Below are positions 38,102 to 46,545 of a stretch of DNA of 64,000 bases, one piece after another. Position numbers and translations under genes: made by a program. The notes beneath the pieces were generated by a model. It worked only from the letters and a program-made list of their open reading frames with translations, was not told the DNA's origin and ran no database searches. Source of the stretch: Dehalobacter sp. 12DCB1 (GTDB taxonomy: Bacteria > Bacillota > Desulfitobacteriia > Desulfitobacteriales > Syntrophobotulaceae); the NCBI RefSeq assembly GCF_004343605.1, contig NZ_POSF01000001.1, positions 59,577-123,576 on the forward strand, in the 5' to 3' direction. Positions within the stretch are counted from its first letter, which is position 1; each line of letters starts with the position of its first letter.

Positions 38102-39016
38102 CTATTTACCTCCTGCCATGATGACAAAAACATCTTCAATGGAAGGGGCTGTTTTTTGCAGCCTGCCGAGAGTACAACCCTTCGCCGTAAGGGTCTGTTT
38201 GATTAAGGCTTCCGCTTCGGTGTTCTTGTCTATGATCAAACGGTACTTATCTCCAAACAGGGAATAATCCAGAATTCCGTCTGCTTCCCCGAACAACCAG
38301 GGTTCTTTTGTATCGGCCATAACCTCCCAGACCTGATAAGGAAATTTTTCCTTCAGGCCCACCGGCGTATCCAGCGCATGAACGCTTCCCTCATTCATGA
38401 ACGCTACTCGGGTACAAAGTTCCGCTTCATCCATATATGGAGTAGACACCAGAATGGTCATTCCTTCCTGGTTCAACTGATATAAAATCTTCCAAAACTC
38501 TTTACGGAACTCCGGATCGACACCATAGGTCGGTTCATCGAGAATCAACAGTTCCGGCCTGGTGACAAGCGCGCAGGTCAGTGCCAGTTTTTGCTTCATT
38601 CCGCCGGAAAGTTGATCCGCAAATCTTTTTTTAAACGCAACGAGATTGGTGATTTCCAGAATCTCTTCCGAACGCTGGATAATGACTTCTTTTGTAAGGC
38701 TATACATCGATCCGAAAAAAAGTAAGTTCTCCATAACCGTAAGGTCGCCATAGAGGCTGAAACGCTGAGGCATATAACCAAAATTTCTGGCATCGGCGTC
38801 TTTTCCTTTTTCCCGTTCTCTATCCGTGGTGCCCAAAACCCTCACTTCACCGGCATCCGGGGTCAGCAGTCCGCAGATAACCCGGATGAGCGTCGTTTTG
38901 CCTGCTCCGTCCGGACCAATTAAACCAAAAATTTCTCCCGTGTTGACGTTCAGATTCGCATCGTTAACGGCCAGCAAAGATCCAAATTTTTTAGACAGCT
39001 GATTTACCTCAATCAT
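38102..39016 (-). CDS. ABC exporter ATP-binding protein (first in operon)
   Basis: A 304-residue ATPase with Walker A GPDGAGKTT, signature LSGGMKQKLALT and Walker B LLILDEPTYGVDPE. The Asp in GPDGAGKT is like the N-terminal half of YbhF. It overlaps the HlyD gene by 8 bases and abuts the next ATPase, so three proteins are made from tightly coupled reading frames. Together with the following ATPase it resembles a split YbhF. Confidence 0.92.
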   Translation of the reverse strand: MIEVNQLSKKFGSLLAVNDANLNVNTGEIFGLIGPDGAGKTTLIRVICGLLTPDAGEVRVLGTTDREREKGKDADARNFGYMPQRFSLYGDLTVMENLLFFGSMYSLTKEVIIQRSEEILEITNLVAFKKRFADQLSGGMKQKLALTCALVTRPELLILDEPTYGVDPEFRKEFWKILYQLNQEGMTILVSTPYMDEAELCTRVAFMNEGSVHALDTPVGLKEKFPYQVWEVMADTKEPWLFGEADGILDYSLFGDKYRLIIDKNTEAEALIKQTLTAKGCTLGRLQKTAPSIEDVFVIMAGGK

Positions 39017-39797
39017 CGGCCGTCTCTGCCTTCTTGATCATAACATCTGCCGGCATGCCCGGTTTCAATAATCCTTCGGAATTGTCCACTGCAATTTTGA
39101 CTTTGTAGACGATATTGGCCCTTTCTCTTTTGGTTTGAATCGTTTTGGGGGTAAATTCTCCCTGACTGGCAATTTCTGCAATTGTGCCTGTAAATACCCT
39201 GTCTAGACCACTGATCGTGAAATCTGCTCCCCCTCCCAATTCTATAAAAGGCAGGTCATCTGTCGGTATATATACGTTAATCCAGACCTGGTCCAGATTA
39301 ACAACCGTGGCCAACGTCGATCCGGCCGTGACATATTCACCAATTTCATAATTTTTGGTTTGAATGGTCCCGTCAATCGGGGATTTTATCTGCAGATCAG
39401 CCAACTGGGCTTCCGTTGCTTTGACAACAGTTTGCATCATCTTTACCTGATTTTCGGCAGTTATAATGATATGGTCACTGCTTCCCGACGGCAAAGCATC
39501 CAGATTGTTTTGTGCAATTGCAACATTCAGTTTGTCCCTTTCCAGCTGCGCTGCCAGATCATTACGCTGTATCTCGGCAATGATATCCGCTTTTTTGACC
39601 TTATCCCCGGATTTCCCCTGAAAATTCTGAACCTTGCCGGCGATCATTACACGCAAGTCCACGGTGGTAGCTTCAATCGTCCCGGATGCCTCAACCATCC
39701 CGTCATTGGAAGCATAAAAATACTCCCACCCCAGGTAGCCTGAAAGCAATACAACTGCAGCAATAATGGCTGCCACAATTTTCTTTTTTTTCGCCAT
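39009..39797 (-). CDS. HlyD-family membrane fusion protein
   Basis: A 262-residue adaptor protein. Residues 7-25 are a membrane anchor (IVAAIIAAVVLLSGYLGWEY, 20 residues). A lipoyl half follows (VMIAGKVQNFQGKSGDKV), then a short helical hairpin, the second lipoyl half (IKSPIDGTIQTKNYEIGEYV, 20 residues) and a beta-barrel. It is the first gene of the exporter operon, with AAGGGGACG before ATG 39797. In a Gram-positive cell wall it may extend the exporter outward rather than reach an outer membrane. Confidence 0.9.
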   Translation of the reverse strand: MAKKKKIVAAIIAAVVLLSGYLGWEYFYASNDGMVEASGTIEATTVDLRVMIAGKVQNFQGKSGDKVKKADIIAEIQRNDLAAQLERDKLNVAIAQNNLDALPSGSSDHIIITAENQVKMMQTVVKATEAQLADLQIKSPIDGTIQTKNYEIGEYVTAGSTLATVVNLDQVWINVYIPTDDLPFIELGGGADFTISGLDRVFTGTIAEIASQGEFTPKTIQTKRERANIVYKVKIAVDNSEGLLKPGMPADVMIKKAETADD

Positions 39798-39897
39798 TTT
39801 CGCGTCCCCTTTTCAAAATGTGCTTTTCTTTGTCTCTGTCGTTCCAGCAATATCATCCAGGCTATGATGCAGTTTGTCTATACTATTTTATACTAAG

Positions 39898-39924
39898 TGT
39901 CACAATTATATGACTATAGTGACA
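39898..39924. promoter_or_regulatory. Dyad upstream of the HlyD-ABC operon, likely TetR operator
   Basis: TGTCAC (39898-39903) and GTGACA (39919-39924) form an inverted repeat with a 15-base spacer. On the minus strand a TATAAT (complement of 39905-39910) lies inside the spacer, so a regulator bound here would cover the promoter. The TetR protein at the end of the operon is the natural candidate. Confidence 0.5.
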
Positions 39925-39967
39925 TTGTAGCATAGCTCTATATTATTGCAAGATATGAAATCAGATT

Positions 39968-40693
39968 TCAAGCCAGCATAATCAGCAGTTTTTCTAGTTC
40001 TTCAAAGTGCCTAAACTGTTCTTTAATTTCCGGATAAGCTTCATTCTTGTCGTAAAGCAGCGCCTTGAATCCCAGCTTTCGTGGTGTTAAGAAATCATTC
40101 ATATAGTCATCCCCAATAAAAACAGTATCATATCGACAGATCCCGGCCCTGGCTAACGCCGCCTGATAAATTGCCGGATGCGGCTTCCTCCATCCCTCCA
40201 TAACTGAAGTTACGACAAAATCAAAGTAACGGTCAATCCCTGTTAAGCTCAAAAGTTCTTCGACCCCGTCTTTGACGATAAAATTGGATACCACAGCCAG
40301 CCTGTACTTTGCAGCCAGCTGAGCTAAACTGTTAGAAACGCCGGCGCCAAGATGACACTGTTTCCGATACTTACGCCAGTAATTGTCGACAAGCCGTTCG
40401 ACAATTTCTGCTAGATCCGTCTCTTGGGGAGGAATTTTTGCAGCATTCCATTTTCTCCGGACAATCAGTCCGTATCTTTTCCTGATATCGCATTCCTGAT
40501 TACAGGGAGAACTTGTCTTCAGCATTTTCCAGACAGAACTAAAGTGCTCAAAAAAATCGTCAAACCCGTCCCACACTTTTTCCGTCCCGGAGCCCTCATA
40601 AGCCCAAAGCGCATATTCTCTTTCCCCCGGGATATAATACATATCGATTAGTGTTTCCATGCAGTCAAAGAAAATGATTTTCTGTCTGGTCAT
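39968..40693 (-). CDS. HAD-superfamily hydrolase with an atypical first motif
   Basis: A 241-residue haloacid dehalogenase-fold protein. Motif I reads FFDCMETLID: the nucleophile Asp is present, but the usual second Asp (DxDxT) is Met. Motif II is VVSNF, motif III has the Lys in EGWRKPHPAIYQ and motif IV is GDDYMND. A cap domain of about 100 residues lies between motifs I and II (C1 type). ATG 40693 follows GAAAGGACC; the longer frame to 40735 lacks a site. The missing general acid makes an ordinary phosphatase role less certain. A dehalogenase or other activity is possible; the substrate is unknown. Confidence 0.85.
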   Translation of the reverse strand: MTRQKIIFFDCMETLIDMYYIPGEREYALWAYEGSGTEKVWDGFDDFFEHFSSVWKMLKTSSPCNQECDIRKRYGLIVRRKWNAAKIPPQETDLAEIVERLVDNYWRKYRKQCHLGAGVSNSLAQLAAKYRLAVVSNFIVKDGVEELLSLTGIDRYFDFVVTSVMEGWRKPHPAIYQAALARAGICRYDTVFIGDDYMNDFLTPRKLGFKALLYDKNEAYPEIKEQFRHFEELEKLLIMLA

Positions 40694-40863
40694 GAAAGGT
40701 CCTTTCATATAATATATTCTAATTACTATATCCAATAATTGATTTATTATCGTATCAATCTTTATCGCCCTTTTCCAATGAAAGAGTGGCTAAATTTTTT
40801 ATTTTTCTCGCATACTGATAATAATATTGTATCATTTATTATGTTGCCAAGGAGGTTGATCCA

Positions 40864-41526
40864 ATGAAAATTGTTCCTAAACCTATCGAACATATATTAA
40901 AGAAAAAGAACATTCTTTGGAGCATGATCGTTTTGGTTATCTTGTTTTTTAGCGGATGTTCTCCTGCCGTACCTAAACCGTCCCCTTCTCCCACCGACGG
41001 ACAGACTGAAAATATTGCCGCATACATTCCGTTGAACGTCGGCAATTACTGGCTCTATGAAGGAATTGGAAACGAATATGCTTCGTATACAGAAAAAGTT
41101 ACCTACCAGCAGCGTAATCAATACCAGGTCATAATTGACAATGGCGGCACTGTTACAGCTAACAGATATGAAGTTGCAGCAGACCGTATTGTTAATACCT
41201 TTAGACAGTCTGAATTCTATGAAGATAAAAATATTTTGGATCAACCATCAAATATTGAGGCTATCCTTCTGCAATCACCGCTTACCGCAGGCAATTCGTG
41301 GACCAGTGAAGGAAATTCATATGAGGTCATTGACACGTCCGCCACGGTAGAAGTACCAGCTGGTATTTTTGAAAATTGCCTGACTGTAAAAATCACGTAT
41401 CCTGAAAGCAGAAATTACAGCTTATATTACTATAAGAAAGACGTCGGTCTAATCAAATCTGAGTATGTGATGCCGGAAAACGAAAAAGTAGTCTCGCAGC
41501 TTAAAGAATACGATGTCCAGCACTAG
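40864..41526 (+). CDS. Predicted lipoprotein of unknown function
   Basis: A 220-residue protein with a positively charged start, a hydrophobic stretch (residues 17-31, ILWSMIVLVILFFSG in part) and the lipobox FSGC, so it should be lipid-anchored at the outer face of the membrane. A proline- and serine-rich linker follows (PAVPKPSPSPTDG). The rest is a beta-rich domain with 'IPLNVGNYWLYEG' near its start, a pattern seen in many uncharacterised Firmicutes surface lipoproteins. AAGGAGG lies 7 bases before ATG 40864. No function is assigned. Confidence 0.8.
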   Translation: MKIVPKPIEHILKKKNILWSMIVLVILFFSGCSPAVPKPSPSPTDGQTENIAAYIPLNVGNYWLYEGIGNEYASYTEKVTYQQRNQYQVIIDNGGTVTANRYEVAADRIVNTFRQSEFYEDKNILDQPSNIEAILLQSPLTAGNSWTSEGNSYEVIDTSATVEVPAGIFENCLTVKITYPESRNYSLYYYKKDVGLIKSEYVMPENEKVVSQLKEYDVQH

Positions 41527-41579
41527 TGCCTTGTCAACCAGTAGGAATATGTAGATTTAGGATAGGCATGATACTAAAT

Positions 41580-41625
41580 AAAGAGGGTTTGCTCTGAATC
41601 AATGTTCAAACAGCAAACCCTCTTT
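41580..41625. terminator. Bidirectional terminator between the lipoprotein and cotH-like genes
   Basis: AAAGAGGGTTTGCT (41580-41593) and AGCAAACCCTCTTT (41612-41625) form a perfect 14-bp stem with an 18-base loop. It is placed between two convergent genes, 5 bases from the cotH-like stop. Confidence 0.8.
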
Positions 41626-41629
41626 ATAC

Positions 41630-43366
41630 TTAGATCGAATGTTTGTTTCTTTTTTTCAGGATAGCCAGACTTAAAACCATAAGCACGAATGCCGCACCGC
41701 CAATAAGATAATCTTCTCGACGGTTTATCCATCTATTAGGATTCTGACCGGGCGCTTCCTGCCAATTCATGCCCGGCATCTTTTGCTTATAATCCATTCC
41801 TTCTGGCATATTTCCCGGTGGCTGCATGCCTTGATCCTGTCTTATATCAGGATGTATTCCCTGCAGCCCTTGCTCTGCCCGTTGTCCCCATTGCGCCTGT
41901 TGTCCCTGTCTTGTCAGCGGCGGCTGTAGCCCACCTGCATTTTCACCGGCCGCATCCTCTGTTGTTCCCGATGAAGGCAGTTCCCCGCTTAGCTGTTTGG
42001 AGACATTATCAATCCGGTCCCGGATAAATGCAACCAGTCCTATCAAATTTCCGCTTCCCGGCATATTCTTTCCAGCCCCAAAGCCGCCTCGGAATGTGGT
42101 CTTACTATCTGTTATAGGTTCCTGAGAAGAGCCTTCGCCAATTGCTTGTTCAAATTGTTCCAGCGTATAGAACTTAGTTGGGTCACTTGTGACATAAGGT
42201 CTAATCAGATCCGCGGTTTTCTCGATTTTAGCCGTCATTTTCTCCAAAGCAAAAGGCCCTTCGATAAATGCTTTCATGTATTGGTGATAGACATCCTTAT
42301 ACGCCTGTACTTCGAGTAGTTTACCCAGCAGTGGGCGCTGGTCTAATGTCGTTCCGGAAACCGGCTGATTAATAGACAGCGCAGTACCTCCGCCAAATCC
42401 ACCAAAGGACAAATTATAATCCCAGGGGAGGAAACTGAATACTCCGTTCTCCTCATATAAATAATAATTGTGGGTAAACTGTCCCTGATAGCTGTCCATA
42501 TTGACAAGTACGGTATTAACTGCAAAATATCGCAGGATCTCGTCAATATTCAGGTACGTTTCTAAATCCCCGCCCTCATCCAGCGCTTTGATCATCTTGA
42601 CTAAAGCCTCATTGCTGCCTTCTTTCAAGGCGGTCACAGCTTGCAGGCCGCTGTAAGATTTAATATTGTCATCACTGTAAACCAGATCGTTTCCTTTACC
42701 CCGATCACCATACGGTTTATAGAGTGTCCCATGGTCCTGGCCAAAGTACCTTTCGGCATATGCTTCTTCAACGCCCTCAACCGCCAGATATAAACCTGCT
42801 GGATGATCATTGATATAAAGGTTCGCGTAGCAATAAGCAGGAACAGGAACGCCCATCTCTTTCAGCAGCGAGTAAGATAGGTATTCCCGCATACAGGACG
42901 CATCACCCCAGCCATTGTTCAAATTCAGTTTGGTCAGCCCCGAGAGGCTTTGCCCTTCAATATAATGATCAAAATCAATTTTGAAGCTATAGCGGTCGGA
43001 ATTGCTTCTCAGGACTGAATTAAGACTGGAATTGCCTTTGGTACGGATTCCGACATTTTTTGTCTTCACGCCATCGATCACAACCTGAGCCTCTTTATAT
43101 TCTTCCTCTGCGGGATTTTGCAGCATGTCCTGATAATCCGCCTCAGGGATTGAAATGCGAATTTCGATGACTTTGTCAGGATTAAAGAAACGTTCCGTAT
43201 AAGCGAAATAAACAGACTCTGCGGAGGAGCTGCCTGTTCCTGTTTTTCCAGTGTTCAAACGGACATTGGCACTGTCTCCCTGCTTGAAAGACAGTGCCGC
43301 ATAGGCGGTCGTTAAGGTGCATACTGTAAGCAGGGCCGCAACGATCCCTGTAAATTTTTTGTCCAT
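41630..43366 (-). CDS. CotH-family protein kinase-like surface protein
   Basis: A 578-residue protein with an N-terminal signal peptide or anchor (residues 6-25), a CotH domain and a C-terminal membrane helix followed by KKRNKHSI. The CotH core is clear: GIRTKGNSSLNS, KLNLNNGWGDASCMREYLSY (20 residues), LYLAVEGVEE, and the active-site-like NMDSYQGQFTHNYYLYEE then FLPWDYNLSFGG. Before the last helix lies a Gln/Gly/Met/Pro-rich stretch of about 110 residues. It leads a convergent-facing module with DUF4956 and VTC genes. In spores CotH phosphorylates coat proteins; the tail anchor here suggests a membrane-surface role instead. Confidence 0.9.
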   Translation of the reverse strand: MDKKFTGIVAALLTVCTLTTAYAALSFKQGDSANVRLNTGKTGTGSSSAESVYFAYTERFFNPDKVIEIRISIPEADYQDMLQNPAEEEYKEAQVVIDGVKTKNVGIRTKGNSSLNSVLRSNSDRYSFKIDFDHYIEGQSLSGLTKLNLNNGWGDASCMREYLSYSLLKEMGVPVPAYCYANLYINDHPAGLYLAVEGVEEAYAERYFGQDHGTLYKPYGDRGKGNDLVYSDDNIKSYSGLQAVTALKEGSNEALVKMIKALDEGGDLETYLNIDEILRYFAVNTVLVNMDSYQGQFTHNYYLYEENGVFSFLPWDYNLSFGGFGGGTALSINQPVSGTTLDQRPLLGKLLEVQAYKDVYHQYMKAFIEGPFALEKMTAKIEKTADLIRPYVTSDPTKFYTLEQFEQAIGEGSSQEPITDSKTTFRGGFGAGKNMPGSGNLIGLVAFIRDRIDNVSKQLSGELPSSGTTEDAAGENAGGLQPPLTRQGQQAQWGQRAEQGLQGIHPDIRQDQGMQPPGNMPEGMDYKQKMPGMNWQEAPGQNPNRWINRREDYLIGGAAFVLMVLSLAILKKRNKHSI

Positions 43367-43420
43367 GTTTTAATCCCTCTTTTTCAGGTGTCGGATGTAA
43401 TGCTGCTTAAAGGAAGATGA

Positions 43421-44137
43421 TTATACTGCAAGCTCTCCGTTATAACTTACCAAAACGACATCGTTTACACCTTCTATAGCTGCCAAGGTATTGACAAAAT
43501 CCGTGTTGTCGACCCTTAATCGCACTTCAACGGTAAGTTCGATTCCCTGTCCGCCGCGAACTGCTTTTGATTTAATTTTCATTCTTTTGACATGCTCCGC
43601 CAGCTTTGTTAGCAGCATTTTTTCCGCCTCGCTGTCACTGCAATTTATAACCACCATATAGGGAATTTCATTGGTTGTTTTACTTGTAAAAATGATCAGC
43701 ATGATTCCGATGACAATGGACCCGCTAATGGCAAGCAGATACTGCCCGGCCCCACTGACGATTCCCGCTGCGATAGCCCAGAAGATAAAGATGATGTCCA
43801 TTGGGTCTTTGATCGCTGATCTGAAACGTACGATACTTAAAGCCCCAACCATACCGAGAGAAAGAACGATGTTAGATGTGACACCCATGATAATGAGTGT
43901 GGTAATCATCGCCATACCTACTAGAGAAACATTAAAGTTCCTGGAATACATGACCCCATTGAACGTCTTCTTATACACCGCATAGATAAACAGTCCGAGT
44001 AGAAAAGAAATTAGTAACGTAATCGCCACATCAACAATAGAAAAATTTGTGACTGCGTTTTCGAGAAAACTGTTTTTAAAAATATCTGCAAAGGTAAATG
44101 TTTGATCTGTAGTAACCGCACTGGTTGTTGCATCCAT
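43421..44137 (-). CDS. DUF4956 membrane protein
   Basis: A 238-residue membrane protein with about four N-terminal helices (for example IVDVAITLLISFLLGLFIYA, 20 residues, and NIVLSLGMVGALSIVRFR) and a soluble C-terminal ACT-like domain. The GALSIVRFRSAIKDPMDIIF segment (20 residues) is the DUF4956 signature. ATG 44137 has GGAGG 8 bases upstream. It lies between the VTC gene and the cotH-like gene, an arrangement seen in several bacterial phyla. It may couple the VTC enzyme to the membrane; no activity is established. Confidence 0.88.
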   Translation of the reverse strand: MDATTSAVTTDQTFTFADIFKNSFLENAVTNFSIVDVAITLLISFLLGLFIYAVYKKTFNGVMYSRNFNVSLVGMAMITTLIIMGVTSNIVLSLGMVGALSIVRFRSAIKDPMDIIFIFWAIAAGIVSGAGQYLLAISGSIVIGIMLIIFTSKTTNEIPYMVVINCSDSEAEKMLLTKLAEHVKRMKIKSKAVRGGQGIELTVEVRLRVDNTDFVNTLAAIEGVNDVVLVSYNGELAV

Positions 44138-44194
44138 GATACCATCCTCCAATGTATTCTAATTTATTTAGTGATTAAATCCATTACGGAGCTT

Positions 44195-44875
44195 TTACCC
44201 GTATTTTCGACATATAACATACTTTGAGATCGCTGCCTTCTGTCTGCTGTCCAATTGAATCAGGTTAGCAATATGGCTAGGCAGGTAACAGTCATATTTG
44301 ATTTCCAGAATCGCCGTATTGCTCGTTAAAGCATTGGCCAGCGGGGTGGTGGAATCCAAAAAGCTGGTCGCGGCAAATCCGGTTTTTACATCACTGTCAA
44401 TCGTGATTCTTACTCTACCCGGTTCCCATATATAGGCCTGACGCCGGTACTCTACAATTGTTTTCGGCTTAAACAGACCGGTTCTCATTTTTGTATAAAG
44501 GTGCCGGCATACAGCTTCCGAACGATTTCGTAAAAATTGATAGTCACCGTTGATTAAGTCTTGACATCCCTCTTCGGTCAAAATCGCACTCTCTTTAAAG
44601 CCTGACCCATTGTTCTTGACCTTCTTCTCAAGCCGGATGATTGCGGTGGAATGATCATATGTTCTGATTCTGAATTTTTCCCGATATTTAACCCCTATCA
44701 ACTTCTCCAATAATGCCGTATCATTAATATCATCAAAGTAGAGACTTCTAACGGTATAAAATCCTTCCGGCCCTGTATGTTTGTCCTTAGGAAGCACCCT
44801 ATTCAAACGGTTGACCAGTACTACTCTGTCGAAGTTATTGATGCTCATTTTAATTTCCTGCCGATATTTGCTCAC
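44195..44875 (-). CDS. VTC-domain protein (polyphosphate polymerase-like)
   Basis: A 226-residue protein made almost entirely of the VTC tunnel domain that in yeast Vtc4 makes polyphosphate from ATP. The basic tunnel residues expected are visible: YTVRSLYFDD, KYREKFRIRTYD, IRLEKKVKNN, VEYRRQAYI, RITIDSDVKTG and the final ILEIKYDCYLPSHI. It starts with GTG 44875 after GGGGTGAG. It is the first gene of the VTC-DUF4956-CotH module. Whether it makes polyphosphate or another phosphate polymer cannot be told. Confidence 0.9.
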   Translation of the reverse strand: MSKYRQEIKMSINNFDRVVLVNRLNRVLPKDKHTGPEGFYTVRSLYFDDINDTALLEKLIGVKYREKFRIRTYDHSTAIIRLEKKVKNNGSGFKESAILTEEGCQDLINGDYQFLRNRSEAVCRHLYTKMRTGLFKPKTIVEYRRQAYIWEPGRVRITIDSDVKTGFAATSFLDSTTPLANALTSNTAILEIKYDCYLPSHIANLIQLDSRQKAAISKYVICRKYG

Positions 44876-44991
44876 TTGCTCACCCCTGTCGTATTATTCC
44901 AGTGATCTTTTGATGATGCTATTTTATCCACTCTATGTGTCATTAATGTGAACGCTGGTTAACAAATTTGTGAAGAATTTAGGTGATGGTT

Positions 44992-46239
44992 ATGTTAAGA
45001 AAACGTTGGCTTCCTGTATTTGCAGCGGTGGTCTTACTTCTTAGTCTTACCGTTTGGGAAAAAACCAAGACGCCGCTGGCTTCTGAATCCACAGAATTGA
45101 TGCCTGCCGCCGAAAGTGCTACTTCTGAAAGCGATTCGTCAGAGACTGCTGCTTCTGAACCTGAGGCTGCTGAATCTACGCAAATAAAACTTACGCTGCT
45201 TGGGGATATCATGTGCCACCCAACACAGTACGAAGCCGCCCAGACAAGCGGAGGCTATGATTTCAACCCTTCTTTTGAAGAAATCGGAAAAAATACAAGG
45301 CTCGCCGACCTAACACTCGCCAATCTTGAAACGACCTTGGCTGGCAAGGAGATGACTTACAGCGGTTATCCTTCTTTTAATACTCCGGAACAAATGGCTG
45401 ATGCTGTCCGGAATACACTTGGTGTGGATGTTGTCTCTACCGCCAATAATCACTCTTTGGACCGGAATTTTTCGGGCCTAAGCCGGATGATCGATTTTCT
45501 GGATCAATATGGTCTGAAACACACGGGAACCTATCAGACCGCCGAAGACAGTCAAGAAATTCTGATCCAGGAAATTTCCGGCCTGCGTATCGCTTTCTTA
45601 AGCTATACCTATGGTACCAACGGAGTTACCCTTCCTAAAGGTAAAGCTTTTGCTGTGAATTATCTGGACCGGGAAAAAATTCTTAGGGATGCTGAGAAGG
45701 CGCGCACTCTGGGAGCAGACTTGGTTATTGCCTCTTTGCACTGGGGAACGGAGTATGCCGTAAAACCGTCCGCTGAACAGATCAATCTGGCCACCTGGAT
45801 TTTTGAAAATACGGAGGTTGACATCATTGCGGGCAATCATGTCCATGCTGTCCAACCGATCACCTTCCTCCAAGTAAAAAGCAAGACCACTGGTAAAGAA
45901 AAAGAAGGATTGGTGATCTATGCCCAGGGAAATTTTATCTCTGATCAGAAAACAGATACAGCAAATATGGGTATTATGGTTGATATTTTTCTGGATATCC
46001 GTTCTGCCAAAAAACCAGTTATTACGCATGTTGCGTACTATCCGACCTGGGTTGATGAAACTCCGGGAGCCGGTCCTAAGACATATCGCGTCTTAAATGT
46101 GACAAAGGCCCTGGCCGATTATCAGTCAGGGCAGGATCCGCTGCTGGATAGTGCAGATTATGCAGAGATGCGGGCCTATGTATCTCAAATTAAGCAAACT
46201 ATCCCTTCTGAAAATAAGATTCGCTTCGCCAACAAATAA
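44992..46239 (+). CDS. CapA-family protein (poly-gamma-glutamate capsule type)
   Basis: A membrane-anchored or secreted metallophosphatase-like protein of 415 residues. Residues 6-22 form a signal anchor, then a Ser/Ala/Glu-rich linker (about 25-60). The CapA domain follows with LTLLGDIMCHPTQY, LTLANLETTLAG, VVSTANNHSLDRN, LHWGTEYAVKPS and IAGNHVHAVQPI, which supply the metal ligands. AGGTGAT precedes ATG 44992; earlier in-frame starts are crowded against it. It is divergent from the VTC module. CapA proteins help build or attach poly-gamma-glutamate, but many with this domain have other unknown substrates, and capBC are absent here. Confidence 0.88.
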   Translation: MLRKRWLPVFAAVVLLLSLTVWEKTKTPLASESTELMPAAESATSESDSSETAASEPEAAESTQIKLTLLGDIMCHPTQYEAAQTSGGYDFNPSFEEIGKNTRLADLTLANLETTLAGKEMTYSGYPSFNTPEQMADAVRNTLGVDVVSTANNHSLDRNFSGLSRMIDFLDQYGLKHTGTYQTAEDSQEILIQEISGLRIAFLSYTYGTNGVTLPKGKAFAVNYLDREKILRDAEKARTLGADLVIASLHWGTEYAVKPSAEQINLATWIFENTEVDIIAGNHVHAVQPITFLQVKSKTTGKEKEGLVIYAQGNFISDQKTDTANMGIMVDIFLDIRSAKKPVITHVAYYPTWVDETPGAGPKTYRVLNVTKALADYQSGQDPLLDSADYAEMRAYVSQIKQTIPSENKIRFANK

Positions 46240-46272
46240 TGTATACAGTATATTTATCTGTATACATTATTT
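46234..46272 (+). terminator. 15-bp stem-loop overlapping the capA stop codon
   Basis: AAATAATGTATACAG (46234-46248) and CTGTATACATTATTT (46258-46272) are perfectly complementary around a 9-base loop, and the stem includes the stop codon. It is AT-rich and lacks a T-tract. The core GTATAC dyad also resembles a regulator site, so either role is possible. The remaining gap to 46545 holds one more terminator and no gene. Confidence 0.5.
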
Positions 46273-46336
46273 ATCATTATTATCTCTTTACAGCCTGCTG
46301 AATGTTCATTATATTTTTCTTAGGCAAAGGAGCCAT

Positions 46337-46366
46337 AAAAAAGCCAGCCTGCAGGCCGGTTTTTTT
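46337..46366 (+). terminator. Intrinsic terminator in the capA-amt gap
   Basis: AAAAAGCCAGCCTG and CAGGCCGGTTTTTT form a hairpin with two mismatched positions, ending in a T-run. It lies about 100 bases after capA and 180 before amt. Confidence 0.75.
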
Positions 46367-46545
46367 GGAGGCTTCTTTTTTGATGTCTATGGACGGCGGA
46401 AAAGGAAGCGTGGAGGCGTCTAAATAGCCTTCACGGTGTCGAATACGTTACGGACGACAAAGTATTTGACTGAACAAATGTCGCGGTGCCATAAATGGCA
46501 AAGATCTGCTGGTAAGGATGATAAGGATAAAAAGGAGAGATTGTA

